A DNA stretch of 64,000 nt from Cereibacter sphaeroides (GTDB lineage Bacteria > Pseudomonadota > Alphaproteobacteria > Rhodobacterales > Rhodobacteraceae), in the NCBI GenBank assembly GCA_003243455.1, contig QFQS01000001.1:1736001-1800000 (forward strand), given 5' to 3'. A model generated the notes under the pieces. It was not told the origin of the DNA. It searched no databases and was given only the letters and a program-made list of their open reading frames with translations. This document shows, piece by piece, positions 26,907 through 35,769 of the stretch. How positions within the stretch are numbered: the first letter of the stretch is position 1; each line of letters begins with the position of its first letter. A program made the translations under genes and the position numbers.

Positions 26907-27968
26907 ATGCCGATGGAACACGAACCGGGGGGAATGTCTGCGCCCCCCATCTCGATGCGGGATGCCGTGCGGGATTTCGACTGGGCGTCGACGCCGCTTG
27001 GGCCGATGGCGGATTGGCCTGCTGCGCTGAAGATCGTCGCGGACCTGATCCTGCGGTCGCATTTCCCCAAATGCATCTGCTGGGGCCCCGAGATGACCGC
27101 CATCCACAACGATGCCTTCCTGTCGATCCTGGACAAGAAAGGTCCGATGCTGGGCCATTCCTTCCGCGACATCTGGGCTGAATCCTGGGATGACATCGGA
27201 CCCATTGCCGAGCGGGCGCTGCGTGGCGAATCCACCTTCATCAAGAACTTCGAACTGGAAAGTGATCGCTCCGGTCGCCGGGAAAAGGGTTATTTCACCT
27301 TCTGCTACAGCCCTATCCCGGATGAGACCGGCGCCATACTGGGCTTCATGGATACGGTGATCGACACGACCGGCGAAGTGGAGTCGGACCGGCGCATCCG
27401 AATCGTCAACGGCGAACTGCGGCATCGCATGAAGAACGCCTATATGATCGCCGGGTCCATCGTAAAGCAGACGCTGCGGCGCGCAGAGTCCACCGATGCT
27501 GCGGTGGAGGCCATCTCGTCCCGGCTGCAATTGCTGAATATTGCCCAGTCGGCGCTGCTGGACGATACTGAAACGTCGGTCGACGTGGCGACACTGGTGC
27601 GGCAGATCACCGGACCCTATGGGAGCGAGCGCGTTGCTCTTCGCGGCGGCAGTTTCCGGCTGGACCCCGCGCAGGTCTTTGCGCTGACACTGGCCATCGG
27701 CGAGCTTGCGACCAATGCCGTCAAATACGGCGCGCTTTCGATCCCCGAGGGGCGGGTCGAGATCAGCTGGACCGCCCGGGGCAACCTGTTCCGACTTCGC
27801 TGGGTCGAAAGCGGCGGCCCGACCGTGCTTCAGCCCGAACGGCGGGGCTTTGGCAGCTTCCTGATCGAGTCGGCGCTTGCCGAGGCCTTTGATGGCACGG
27901 CGACGATCGCTTATGCCCCGACGGGGGTCGAATTCGAGCTGGCTTCGGCGATCGCGACGGCCCGCTGA
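26907..27968 (+). CDS. HWE-family sensor histidine kinase with PAS domain
   Basis: The 353-residue soluble kinase has an N-terminal DFDWASTPLGPMADWP motif typical of HWE/PAS kinases. A PAS region follows (CWGPEMTAIHNDAFLSIL to GFMDTVIDTTGEV). The phospho-acceptor box is GELRHRMKNAY with His about 173. The ATP-binding N-box is GELATNAVKYGAL, and the HWE hallmark WVESGGP is present. No transmembrane segment is visible and no response regulator is adjacent, so it is an orphan. HWE kinases often sense light or feed the general stress response. The signal here is unknown. Confidence 0.9.
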   Translation: MPMEHEPGGMSAPPISMRDAVRDFDWASTPLGPMADWPAALKIVADLILRSHFPKCICWGPEMTAIHNDAFLSILDKKGPMLGHSFRDIWAESWDDIGPIAERALRGESTFIKNFELESDRSGRREKGYFTFCYSPIPDETGAILGFMDTVIDTTGEVESDRRIRIVNGELRHRMKNAYMIAGSIVKQTLRRAESTDAAVEAISSRLQLLNIAQSALLDDTETSVDVATLVRQITGPYGSERVALRGGSFRLDPAQVFALTLAIGELATNAVKYGALSIPEGRVEISWTARGNLFRLRWVESGGPTVLQPERRGFGSFLIESALAEAFDGTATIAYAPTGVEFELASAIATAR

Positions 27969-28041
27969 CCCCGGCATGGAGGCCCCTGTCCGATAGGGTG
28001 GAAACACGCGACCCTCTGCACAATCGCGTAGGGCCATGCCC

Positions 28042-28524
28042 TTATCGGTTGATCTCGACCAGCAGAACCCAAGCGTCAAGAACCGCTTTCATCAGCGACA
28101 AAAGCACCGCCGCCGCAATCATGTAGAACCCGACAGAGTTGCCGATGAACAGGAAGGCGCCCCCGACGACGTAAGGGAGGGCGGCGATCACGAACATCAT
28201 GGCATTGCCCATGAAAAGCGCGCGATGGCTCCCCGTCCGAAGCCCTCGCAGTTCCAGCCGGCCGCCACAGAGCAGCAAGACAAGACCCACGACAAGGACT
28301 TCCGCACCAAGCAGCCGTTGCGACTGCCCTGGCACCAGCATCAGCGAGCCCATAAAGAGGATGGTGAACAGCAGCCCCATCCCGATGGCCGCCCGGTCCG
28401 GCAGCGAGCCGATCGACAGTATCTTGTCGAGGTTAAGCGAAAGCCCGACGAACAGAAGACCAAGCAGCGCGGCCGATGCACCAACCTGCGCCACAAAGAA
28501 ATTCGCCCAGTCATCGGCGTTCAT
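28042..28524 (-). CDS. Four-helix inner-membrane hypothetical protein
   Basis: The 160-residue protein has about four membrane helices, including SAALLGLLFVGLSLNL, MGLLFTILFMGSLMLV and AEVLVVGLVLLLCGG, and then two closely packed helices near the C-terminus. The N-terminal VGASAALLGLLFVGLS followed by a short polar loop recurs in uncharacterised membrane proteins. I know no function. It lies 9 nt downstream of the 5'-nucleotidase gene stop on the complementary order, so a shared transcript is possible only if it is read first. Confidence 0.7.
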   Translation of the reverse strand: MNADDWANFFVAQVGASAALLGLLFVGLSLNLDKILSIGSLPDRAAIGMGLLFTILFMGSLMLVPGQSQRLLGAEVLVVGLVLLLCGGRLELRGLRTGSHRALFMGNAMMFVIAALPYVVGGAFLFIGNSVGFYMIAAAVLLSLMKAVLDAWVLLVEINR

Positions 28525-28533
28525 CCTGGTATC

Positions 28534-30129
28534 CTACTTGCGGGTGATCCGGCCGTCCGTCAGCGGCTCATACGGGGAATTCCTGGTCAGGAATTCTGCC
28601 GTTACGTCGGCAAGGTCGGGGCCGAAGTCATAGACGTTCTTCGCATTGATGAACATATCGAACCCGTCACCACCGCCCCGCACGTAGTTGTTCGACACCA
28701 CGCCATAGGTCGCGTCCAGCGCTATCGGCGCCCAGCCATCGCCATCGCGCACCATCACATCAGAGATGCGTGAACCAGAGGGTTTCGCCGGATCGACGGT
28801 GTATTTTAGCCCCGCAACCTGCGCAAAGCGTCCTGCCCCGTTCTCTATATCGCTCGCGCCATTTTCGAGCGCGGCCACGATATCGGCCCCGGCGCTGTCA
28901 AAGGTGGACAGCGTGTTCTGGAACGGCAGCACGGTGATCACCTCGCCCATCGTCACCGTCCCGCCGTCGATCGAGGCGCGAAGCCCACCACCGTTCTGGA
29001 TGGCGATAGTGACGCCCTGACCCTTCACCCGGTCCAGCATGGCGTCGGCAACAAGGTTGCCCATCTCGCATTCCATCTGCCGACAGCTGTCCCGACTTCC
29101 GTCGATGGCGTCCGACGTTTCGGCCACAACTTTTGACCTGATCTCGGCCAGGGGCCCGGCCAGTTCGGCCACGCGCGCCGCAACCTCCTGATCCGGCTTG
29201 ACCGTCGAGTCTAGCGCCAGCGTATCGCCGGAGGCATAGACCAGCTTTCCGTCGTCATCGAAGGTCAGGATCAGGTGGCCAAGATACTTTCCATAGGAAT
29301 ATGCCTGCACCACCGGCACCAGTGTGCCGTCGCGCTGGTTGATCCAGGTCGGATAGGCGCCTGCCCGTTCGGGATCGGTGGCCGAGAGATAGGTATGCGA
29401 ATGCCCGCCGACGATGGCATCGAGGTCATCGACGGTGCCTGCTAGCTGCTTGTCCTTTTCATAGCCGATATGGGTCAGCGCGATGATCTTGTTCACGCCC
29501 TGCGCCGTCAGCTCGTCGATCGCCGCACCGATGCTGTCACCTTCGCTTTTGAAGATGACATTGGGACCGGGGGAAGAAGTCTCGACCGTATCGGTCGCCA
29601 GGGCCGAGACGACGCCGATCTTTTGCCCGCCGACCTCCAGCACGACATAGGGTTTGATCCGGCCCTTGAGCTCGGTCGACTGGCTTAGGTCGAGGTTGCC
29701 CGAGATGATCGGGAAGGTCACTTTATCCAGGAAACTGGCCAGACCCTGCGGGCCGTCGTCAAATTCGTGGTTGCCGACCGCCATGGCGTCATAGCCGATC
29801 TTCTCCATGAACTCGGCTTCGGCCGCACCTTTATAAGTGGTGTAGAACAGCGACCCCTGGAACTGGTCGCCCGCATCCAGCACCAGCACGTTCTCGCCTT
29901 GCGACTGCAACTCGGTCCGCAGCGCACCGATGGCGGCGGCAAGCCGGGCTGCCCCGCCAAAGCAGGCCTCTTCTGCCGCCTCTTCGTCCGAACAGGTGGA
30001 ATCGAAGCGGTTGATCGGCTCGATCCGGCTGTGGAAATCGTTCGTGTGCAGGATATGCAGCCGATACTCAGCCTGTGCCGCGCTGGCGCAAAGGGATAGG
30101 GCAGCCACACCGGCAAGCAGTCGTATCAT
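28534..30129 (-). CDS. Periplasmic 5'-nucleotidase / bifunctional metallophosphatase
   Basis: This UshA-like enzyme hydrolyses nucleotides or related phosphoesters in the periplasm. The 531-residue protein has a signal peptide (MIRLLAGVAALSLCASAAQA) and the metallophosphatase motifs HTNDFHSRIEP, DAGDQFQGSLFYTT, GNHEFDDG and GGHSHTYL. The C-terminal 5'-nucleotidase domain carries NGGGLRASIDGG and VLPFQNTL. ATG 30129 has AAAGGAG 8 nt upstream. Upstream in-frame ATGs run into the divergent DUF952 gene. Substrate range is unproven. Confidence 0.94.
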   Translation of the reverse strand: MIRLLAGVAALSLCASAAQAEYRLHILHTNDFHSRIEPINRFDSTCSDEEAAEEACFGGAARLAAAIGALRTELQSQGENVLVLDAGDQFQGSLFYTTYKGAAEAEFMEKIGYDAMAVGNHEFDDGPQGLASFLDKVTFPIISGNLDLSQSTELKGRIKPYVVLEVGGQKIGVVSALATDTVETSSPGPNVIFKSEGDSIGAAIDELTAQGVNKIIALTHIGYEKDKQLAGTVDDLDAIVGGHSHTYLSATDPERAGAYPTWINQRDGTLVPVVQAYSYGKYLGHLILTFDDDGKLVYASGDTLALDSTVKPDQEVAARVAELAGPLAEIRSKVVAETSDAIDGSRDSCRQMECEMGNLVADAMLDRVKGQGVTIAIQNGGGLRASIDGGTVTMGEVITVLPFQNTLSTFDSAGADIVAALENGASDIENGAGRFAQVAGLKYTVDPAKPSGSRISDVMVRDGDGWAPIALDATYGVVSNNYVRGGGDGFDMFINAKNVYDFGPDLADVTAEFLTRNSPYEPLTDGRITRK

Positions 30130-30298
30130 CGCCCATACTCCTTTCATCGTTCGCCAGTCAGCCTGCATGCCAAGGGCCTGCAAGTCAAAATCTGTCTGAT
30201 CGCTACATGAACCTTCGGCTGCAAAATCCATATGACCCGGCCACGCCCTTGGCAGGCGCCCATTGACCGGCAAGCACCGGCTGGTGCATGACGCCCAG

Positions 30299-30637
30299 AT
30301 GCTGATCTACAAGATATTCCGTCGCCCCGAATGGGATGCCTTCCGTGCCGCAGGCACGACCGAAGGCGCGCCGATAGATCTTGCCGACGGCTATATCCAT
30401 ATCTCGACCGCCGCGCAGGTGGCCGAGACGGCGGAAAAGCATTTCACCACCGAAAGCGACCTGGTTCTGGTTGCGCTGGACGCCGACAAGCTGGGTCCGG
30501 CGCTGAAATGGGAACCCTCTCGCGGGGGGGCGCTGTTTCCGCATTTGTACCGCCCCCTGATGCTGGCCGATGTGGTCTGGGACAAGTCGCTGCCCCTGGG
30601 GGCCACGGGACATATCTTCCCAGAGGGTCTGTGGTGA
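30299..30637 (+). CDS. DUF952-family protein
   Basis: The 112-residue protein starts MLIYKIFRRPEWDAF and contains the DUF952 signature GYIHISTAAQVAETAEKHF followed by a LYRPL segment. The fold is related to ADP-ribosyl-transferase-like or glutathione-transferase-independent proteins, with no established activity. Its stop overlaps the pyrD GTG start (GTGA), so it is translationally coupled to pyrD. Confidence 0.9.
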   Translation: MLIYKIFRRPEWDAFRAAGTTEGAPIDLADGYIHISTAAQVAETAEKHFTTESDLVLVALDADKLGPALKWEPSRGGALFPHLYRPLMLADVVWDKSLPLGATGHIFPEGLW

Positions 30638-31692
30638 GCCTGATCGAGCGTGCGGGGCTGTCCCTGCTGCACCGGCTTGATCCCGAGACGGCGCATGGCC
30701 TGTCGCTTCAGGCGCTGCGCATGGGGCTGGTGCCGCTTCCCGGCGTCGTAACTTCGCCCCGGCTGGCGACGACGCTTGCCGGAATGAAGCTCAACAATCC
30801 GGTGGGGCTGGCGGCGGGTTTTGACAAGAACGCGGTGGCGCTCGCGCCTCTTGCGCGCGCGGGCTTCGGATTTGTCGAGGTGGGCGCGGCGACGCCCAAA
30901 CCGCAAGAGGGCAATGGTCGCCCCCGTCTGTTCCGCCTGACCGAGGATCGCGCGGCGATCAACCGCTTTGGCTTCAACAATGAAGGTGCGGCGGCGATCC
31001 GGGCGCGGCTGGCCCGGCGGCCCCGCGGGCTGCCTGTGGGGCTGAACCTTGGCGCCAACAAGGACAGCGTCGATCGCGCGGCGGATTTCGCCAAGGTGCT
31101 GGCGATGTGCGGGCAAGAGGTCGACTTCGTCACGATCAACGTCTCTTCCCCCAACACCGAAAAGCTGCGCGATCTGCAAGGGGCCGAGGCGCTGCGCGCG
31201 CTGGTCGCGGGCGTCATGTCGGTGCGCAGCGCGCTGACCGACCCGATCCCGGTGTTCCTCAAGATCGCACCCGACCTGACCGAGGATGACCTTGGTCCCA
31301 TCGTGCAGGTGGCGCTGGATCAGGGGCTGTCGGGGATCGTTGCAACCAATACGACCATCTCGCGCGAGGGTCTGCGCAGCGATCTCCGCGAGGAAAAAGG
31401 CGGTCTATCCGGCGCACCGCTGTTCCATCGCTCGACCCGTATCCTCGCGATGCTGTCGCATCTGACCAAGGGCCAGCTGCCGCTGATCGGCGTCGGCGGG
31501 ATCGGCACGCCGGAACAGGCCTACGTCAAGATCCGCGCCGGCGCCTCTGCCGTGCAGCTTTACACGGCCATGGTCTATGAGGGCATCTCACTTGCCGCCC
31601 GCATCGCGCGGGGGCTGGATGCGCTGCTGGAACGTGACGGCTTCGCCAATGTGGCGGACGCGGTTGGAACTGCGCGGGAAGAGTGGCTTTAG
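30634..31692 (+). CDS. pyrD: Dihydroorotate dehydrogenase (quinone), class 2
   Basis: PyrD oxidises dihydroorotate to orotate at the membrane, passing electrons to quinone. The 352-residue protein carries the class-2 N-terminal amphipathic extension. FMN/substrate motifs are NPVGLAAGFDKNA and GFVEVGAATPKPQ, the serine base is in TINVSSPNTEKLR, and the phosphate-binding end is GVGGIGTPEQA. The start is GTG at 30634, overlapping the DUF952 stop by 4 nt. No ATG in that region gives a full class-2 N-terminus. Confidence 0.96.
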   Translation: MSLIERAGLSLLHRLDPETAHGLSLQALRMGLVPLPGVVTSPRLATTLAGMKLNNPVGLAAGFDKNAVALAPLARAGFGFVEVGAATPKPQEGNGRPRLFRLTEDRAAINRFGFNNEGAAAIRARLARRPRGLPVGLNLGANKDSVDRAADFAKVLAMCGQEVDFVTINVSSPNTEKLRDLQGAEALRALVAGVMSVRSALTDPIPVFLKIAPDLTEDDLGPIVQVALDQGLSGIVATNTTISREGLRSDLREEKGGLSGAPLFHRSTRILAMLSHLTKGQLPLIGVGGIGTPEQAYVKIRAGASAVQLYTAMVYEGISLAARIARGLDALLERDGFANVADAVGTAREEWL

Positions 31693-31718
31693 CGCCAAAG
31701 CGCCCCTCGGCAGATACT

Positions 31719-32216
31719 TTATCGGACGTCATCCGGCCCCGGCATCAGAAAATGCCCTGTTGCCTGTGCGAACAACCTGCTGCGGTTGTCCTGCCAGGCC
31801 TCGACGTGGACGCTCGCATAGCGCCGCCCAGAGCGGTTGACCCGCGCCCGTGCGTAGGCATCGCGCGGCAGACCGGAGCGCAGGTAGTCGATGGTGAAAT
31901 CGATGGTCTTAGGCAACGCGGGCAGCGCAGGTTCTGCCGCGTTCTCCATCGCTTCCCACATCGCCGCCCATCCGAGTTCGATGATTGCCGCCGTTTCCAG
32001 AAAGGCCGCCGTCGCGCCACCATGCAGCGCGGGCAATATCGGATTGCCGATCAGCATGTCGGAAAACGGCAGGATCGCGGTCAGTTCGTCACCGCGTCGC
32101 TCAAAGGTGATGCCCAGAAAACCGACGTACGGGATACGATCCACCAGCGCCCGCAGACCTGCGTCCCGTCGCTGCTTGACGACCTGCACCGGCTCCGGCT
32201 TGCCCCGCCCGCTCAC
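31719..32216 (-). CDS. PaaI-like hotdog thioesterase 1
   Basis: The 165-residue hotdog-fold protein has PALHGGATAAFLETAA, where HGG precedes the central helix, and TIDFTIDYLRSG followed by ARARVNRSGRR, as in PaaI-type acyl-CoA thioesterases. An N-terminal extension (QVVKQRRDAGLRALVDRIPYV) distinguishes it from the next gene. Its ATG overlaps the stop of thioesterase 2 (ATGA). The two paralogues may work as a pair. The nearby fatty-acid oxidation locus makes an acyl-CoA substrate likely. Confidence 0.85.
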   Translation of the reverse strand: MSGRGKPEPVQVVKQRRDAGLRALVDRIPYVGFLGITFERRGDELTAILPFSDMLIGNPILPALHGGATAAFLETAAIIELGWAAMWEAMENAAEPALPALPKTIDFTIDYLRSGLPRDAYARARVNRSGRRYASVHVEAWQDNRSRLFAQATGHFLMPGPDDVR

Positions 32217-32647
32217 AGCGCAGCCTCGCGACCACCGGCAATGGTGAAAGCACCCGTCGCTGTGGCCACCGGGCGGCCTTCATCCTCATCCGTCGCCGTC
32301 GCGCGCACAAAGGCGACCGTCCGGGTCACATGATAGCATTCGGCCCGCGCGGTTATCCTTTGGCCCGGCGTCGCAGGGCGCATGTAGTCGATGCGCAGGT
32401 CCAGCGTGGCGGTGCTGGCGGGGGCTGCCGGATGGCTCATCACCGCCGCGCCCGAGGCGGTATCCATCAGCGCCGACACTGCACCACCATGGATCACGCC
32501 CGTCGCCGGATCGCCGACGAACCGCGCGTCATAGGCCATCGAGATCGTCGCCGCCCCCTCGCCGATCGAATCCAGCGCCATGCCCAACGCACGCGAATGC
32601 GGCAGCGCCTCGATGAACTGGCGGGCGATGTGGGTGGTGTCGGTCAT
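32213..32647 (-). CDS. PaaI-like hotdog thioesterase 2
   Basis: The 144-residue protein has GVIHGGAVSALMDTASG, the PaaI catalytic segment with HGG and the Asp in the helix, plus LDLRIDYMRPATPGQ. It is the upstream member of a coupled pair with thioesterase 1. It is divergent from merR1, across a 124-nt gap, which suggests possible joint regulation with the beta-oxidation genes. Confidence 0.88.
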   Translation of the reverse strand: MTDTTHIARQFIEALPHSRALGMALDSIGEGAATISMAYDARFVGDPATGVIHGGAVSALMDTASGAAVMSHPAAPASTATLDLRIDYMRPATPGQRITARAECYHVTRTVAFVRATATDEDEGRPVATATGAFTIAGGREAAL

Positions 32648-32771
32648 GGCGGCGGCTCCCTGTGGCGTCAGACTGTCGCCCTTGGCGCGGCCAGCCGCAA
32701 GAGGGCGCCACGGGCAATTGCGCGCCCCCCGGCTTGCGCCTAGGCTTTACCTGCGCAGGGAGGATGACGCG

Positions 32772-33137
32772 ATGACCGAGACCCGCCTCAGCTTCAAAGA
32801 GATGTGCGCGCGGTTCGACGTGACGCCGCGCACACTGCGCTATTACGAATACATTGAACTCCTCAGCCCCGAAAAAGACGGCCGCGCCCGCTTCTATGGC
32901 CCGCGCGAAATCGCGCGGATGACGCTGATCCTGCGCGGCCGCCGCTTTGGCTTCAGCCTTGAGGAAATCCGCCAATGGCTGCTCATCTATGAAACCAGGG
33001 GCACCGGGCCGCAGATGCAGGCGCTGGTCGATCTTGCCGACCGGCAGTTGATCGAGCTGCAAAAACAGCGCGACGAGATCGACACAGCCATCGCCGACCT
33101 GTCCGCCTTGCGGGAAACGGCCCTGAAATCCACCTGA
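32772..33137 (+). CDS. MerR-family regulator 1
   Basis: The 121-residue protein has the MerR helix-turn-helix FKEMCARFDVTPRTLRYYEYIELL, the wing with ARFYGPREIARMTLILRGRR and a C-terminal coiled coil (LIELQKQRDEIDTAIADL). There are no cysteine metal ligands, so it is not a metal sensor. It closely resembles MerR 2 at 33312. LiuR-like regulators of acyl-CoA catabolism have this layout. The stop codon overlaps the first CTGAC-N5-GTCAG site of the array that follows. Confidence 0.92.
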   Translation: MTETRLSFKEMCARFDVTPRTLRYYEYIELLSPEKDGRARFYGPREIARMTLILRGRRFGFSLEEIRQWLLIYETRGTGPQMQALVDLADRQLIELQKQRDEIDTAIADLSALRETALKST

Positions 33138-33243
33138 CCCTGCGTCAGCCAAGAGTACGAATCTTGCGCCTGACCTTACGTCAGCATCACTGACATTACG
33201 TTACAGCCGAACTGACGTGACGTTACATTTACGTCAACGTCAT
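33134..33243. promoter_or_regulatory. Array of CTGAC-N5-GTCAG type sites between the two MerR genes
   Basis: Five related sites fall within 110 nt. CTGAC-CCTGC-GTCAG is at 33134-33148 and CTGAC-CTTAC-GTCAG at 33170-33184. CTGAC-ATTAC-GTTAC is at 33190-33204 and CTGAC-GTGAC-GTTAC at 33212-33226. TTTACGT-ca-ACGTCAT is at 33228-33243. The last resembles LiuR-type palindromes. The array lies directly upstream of merR2 and the oxidation operon and probably binds one or both MerR proteins. Confidence 0.7.
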
Positions 33244-33311
33244 CCAGTCTAGTAAGCTGGTCCCAAGCGCCCACCTCAGCCCCGTTCAAAACAAGAGCGC
33301 GAGAGAGACCG

Positions 33312-33701
33312 ATGACTGACGTTATGACCATCCGCGAGATGTGCGATGCATTCGACGTGACGCCGCGGACCCTGCGGTTCTACGAACAGAAGGAACTTCT
33401 GTTCCCGATCCGCCAGGGCACCAGGCGTCTTTTCACCCGGAGCGACCGGGCGCGGCTGAAGCTGATCCTGCGCGGCAAGCGCTTTGGCTTCAACCTGGAA
33501 GACATCCGGCAGTTGCTGGACCTCTATGACCATGGCAATGGTCTGCAGGAACAGCTGAGCCGTACCTATGACCTCGCCCGCGAGCGTCTGGCAACGATGG
33601 AGCGCGAACGCGCCGAACTGGACCAGTCGATCGCCGAGCTGAAACAGCAGCTCGCCTGGGGCGAAGAAATGCTGGCTGGCAAGCAAAGGCCCGCCGCCTG
33701 A
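33312..33701 (+). CDS. MerR-family regulator 2 (likely regulator of the fatty-acid oxidation operon)
   Basis: The 129-residue protein has the helix-turn-helix IREMCDAFDVTPRTLRFYEQKELL, LFTRSDRARLKLILRGKRFGF, and a long C-terminal coiled coil (LATMERERAELDQSIAEL). It has no metal-binding cysteines. The paralogous MerR 1 lies upstream, across the site array. The acyl-CoA dehydrogenase gene starts 18 nt downstream, so it is the first gene of that operon and probably autoregulated. Confidence 0.93.
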   Translation: MTDVMTIREMCDAFDVTPRTLRFYEQKELLFPIRQGTRRLFTRSDRARLKLILRGKRFGFNLEDIRQLLDLYDHGNGLQEQLSRTYDLARERLATMERERAELDQSIAELKQQLAWGEEMLAGKQRPAA

Positions 33702-33719
33702 TTAGGAGGAGACGACCCG

Positions 33720-35495
33720 ATGACCAGCTACGCCGCCCCCGTGAAGGATATGCAGTTCCTGCTGCATGACGTGCTGAAGGTCCAGCAAGCCGATATTCCC
33801 GGCTATGCGGATCTGGATGCCGCCTTCACCTCGGCGGTGCTGGAAGAGGCGGGAAAGCTTGCCTCCGACGTGCTGGCACCCCTCAACGCCACAGGTGATC
33901 GTGAGGGATGCCGGCTTGAGAATGGCGTCGTGCGCACGCCGACAGGCTTCGACGCCGCCTTCAAGGCGCTGAAAGAGGGCGGCTGGACCGCGCTCGACTG
34001 CGATCCGGCCTATGGCGGCCAGGGCCTGCCCTACCTGATGGGCACGGCTGTGGGCGAGATGTTCGTCTCGGCCAACATGGCCTTCAACATGTACCAGGGC
34101 CTGACCCATGGCGCCTATTCGGCGATCCATGCCCATGGCACCGAAGAACAGAAATCCACCTACCTGCCGAAGATGGTCACCTGCGACTGGACCGGCACGA
34201 TGAACCTGACCGAGCCGCATTGCGGCACCGACCTTGGCCTGATGCGCACCAAGGCCGAACCCCAACCCGATGGCACCTACAAGATCACCGGGCAAAAGAT
34301 CTTCATCTCGGCGGGCGAACATGACCTGGCCGAGAACATCGTCCACCTCGTCCTGGCCAAGGCGCCGGGCGGCGGGGAAGGCACGCGCGGCGTGTCGCTG
34401 TTCATCGTGCCGAAGTTCCTTGTGAATGCCGACGGCAGCCTTGGCGACCGCAACGCGCTGTCCTGCGGCAAGGTCGAAGAAAAGATGGGCATCCACGGCA
34501 ACTCGACCTGCGTGATGAACTATGACGGCGCAACCGGCTGGCTGCTGGGTGACCTGCACAAGGGCATGCGCGCCATGTTCACCATGATGAACGAGGCGCG
34601 TCTGGGCGTCGGCCTGCAGGGCTATGCGGTGGCCGAGGCCGCCTATCAGAACGCCGTGATCTACGCGAAAGAGCGCCTGCAAGGCCGCGCGGTGACGGGC
34701 CCGGAAAATCCGAACGGCCCCGCCGATCCGCTGATCGTCCACCCGGATATCCGCCGCAACCTGATGGACCAGAAAAGCTTCGTCGAAGGCGCCCGCGCGC
34801 TGACCTTCTGGGGCGCGCACCTGATCGACCGCTCGCACCGCGCGGGTGACGAAGAGGCCGAGGGGATGATTTCGCTGCTGACCCCCATCATCAAGGGCTT
34901 CCAGACCGACAAGGGCTTCGAGATGGCGGTGGCGGCCCAGCAGGTCTTCGGCGGCCACGGCTATATCGAGGAAACCGGCATGTCGCAGTTCGCCCGCGAT
35001 GCCCGGATCGCGATGATCTACGAAGGTGCGAACGGCATCCAGGCGCTGGATCTTGTCGGACGCAAACTCGGCCAGGACGGCGGCAAGCATGTCATGGCCT
35101 TCTTCGAGATGGTGAAAAGCTTCATCAAGGAGAATGAGGGCGATGAGCGGCTGAAGGGCCTGCTCGACCCGCTGAAAGCCGCCTCCAAAGATATGCAGGC
35201 GGCGGGAATGTTCTTCCTGGAAAACGGCATGAAATCCCCGAACGCGGCGCTGGCCGGCTCCTACGACTTCATGCACCTCGCCGGCCATGTCTGCCTTGGC
35301 CTCATGTGGGCACGCATGGCCAAGGCCGCCTATGCAGCACTCGACGCAGGCGACTCAGATCGCGACTTTCTGGAAGCCAAGATTGCCACCGGGCGCTACT
35401 ACGCGGCCCGCCACTTGCCCGCGACCGCGATGCACCGCGCCCGGATCGAGAGCGGCGCCGAACCCGTCATGGCGCTGGCCGCAGAGGCGTTCTAG
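33720..35495 (+). CDS. Acyl-CoA dehydrogenase with C-terminal extension (DmdC/FadE-like)
   Basis: This FAD enzyme oxidises acyl-CoA to enoyl-CoA. The 591-residue protein has the FAD-contact motif MNLTEPHCGTDLGLMRTKA, QVFGGHGYIEETGMSQ, and the catalytic Glu in IAMIYEGANGIQALDLVGRKL. A C-terminal domain of about 130 residues is present, as in DmdC-type and long ACAD families. DmdC acts on methylmercaptopropionyl-CoA. The thiolase and hydratase/dehydrogenase context fits general fatty acid beta-oxidation equally well. AGGAGG precedes the ATG. Confidence 0.93.
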   Translation: MTSYAAPVKDMQFLLHDVLKVQQADIPGYADLDAAFTSAVLEEAGKLASDVLAPLNATGDREGCRLENGVVRTPTGFDAAFKALKEGGWTALDCDPAYGGQGLPYLMGTAVGEMFVSANMAFNMYQGLTHGAYSAIHAHGTEEQKSTYLPKMVTCDWTGTMNLTEPHCGTDLGLMRTKAEPQPDGTYKITGQKIFISAGEHDLAENIVHLVLAKAPGGGEGTRGVSLFIVPKFLVNADGSLGDRNALSCGKVEEKMGIHGNSTCVMNYDGATGWLLGDLHKGMRAMFTMMNEARLGVGLQGYAVAEAAYQNAVIYAKERLQGRAVTGPENPNGPADPLIVHPDIRRNLMDQKSFVEGARALTFWGAHLIDRSHRAGDEEAEGMISLLTPIIKGFQTDKGFEMAVAAQQVFGGHGYIEETGMSQFARDARIAMIYEGANGIQALDLVGRKLGQDGGKHVMAFFEMVKSFIKENEGDERLKGLLDPLKAASKDMQAAGMFFLENGMKSPNAALAGSYDFMHLAGHVCLGLMWARMAKAAYAALDAGDSDRDFLEAKIATGRYYAARHLPATAMHRARIESGAEPVMALAAEAF

Positions 35496-35528
35496 ACTGC
35501 CAAAGGCAGGGCCAAGGGAGAGGTTCCG

Positions 35529-35741
35529 ATGCCAAAGCGTTTCCGCATGACCCGCCGTTTCCCGGTCGCCATGACCGAAGATGGCTACCGCCGACTGAAG
35601 CGCTTTGCGCAGGAAGCTGGCCTGGACGAGGGCGAGGCGCTGTCCTTCCTGTTCGAACATTTCGATTCGGTGATGGACAGCGACAACCTCACCCACCGGC
35701 TACGGCTATTCAACGCAGAGCTTGATGATCGCAAGCGGTAA
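35529..35741 (+). CDS. Small conserved hypothetical protein
   Basis: The 70-residue protein is charged and mostly helical. It has a strand-like MPKRFRMTRRFPVAMTEDGY, then helices with RLKRFAQEAGLDEGEALSFL and NLTHRLRLFNAEL. The strand-helix-helix layout hints at ribbon-helix-helix, which is not proven. GGGAGAGG lies 5-6 nt before the ATG. It sits in the oxidation operon, 33 nt after the dehydrogenase. Confidence 0.7.
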   Translation: MPKRFRMTRRFPVAMTEDGYRRLKRFAQEAGLDEGEALSFLFEHFDSVMDSDNLTHRLRLFNAELDDRKR

Positions 35742-35769
35742 GCTCGCGCATGGGGAGGGCTTCGGATTT

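Noticed and set aside
33134..33243. CRISPR-like short repeats
   Set aside because: Units are 15-16 bp palindromes with irregular 20-36 nt spacing and no spacers of constant length, which fits operators rather than CRISPR.
33702..35288. 528-residue minus-strand ORF over the acyl-CoA dehydrogenase
   Set aside because: Antisense shadow. The plus-strand frame has FAD and catalytic motifs and a good ribosome binding site.
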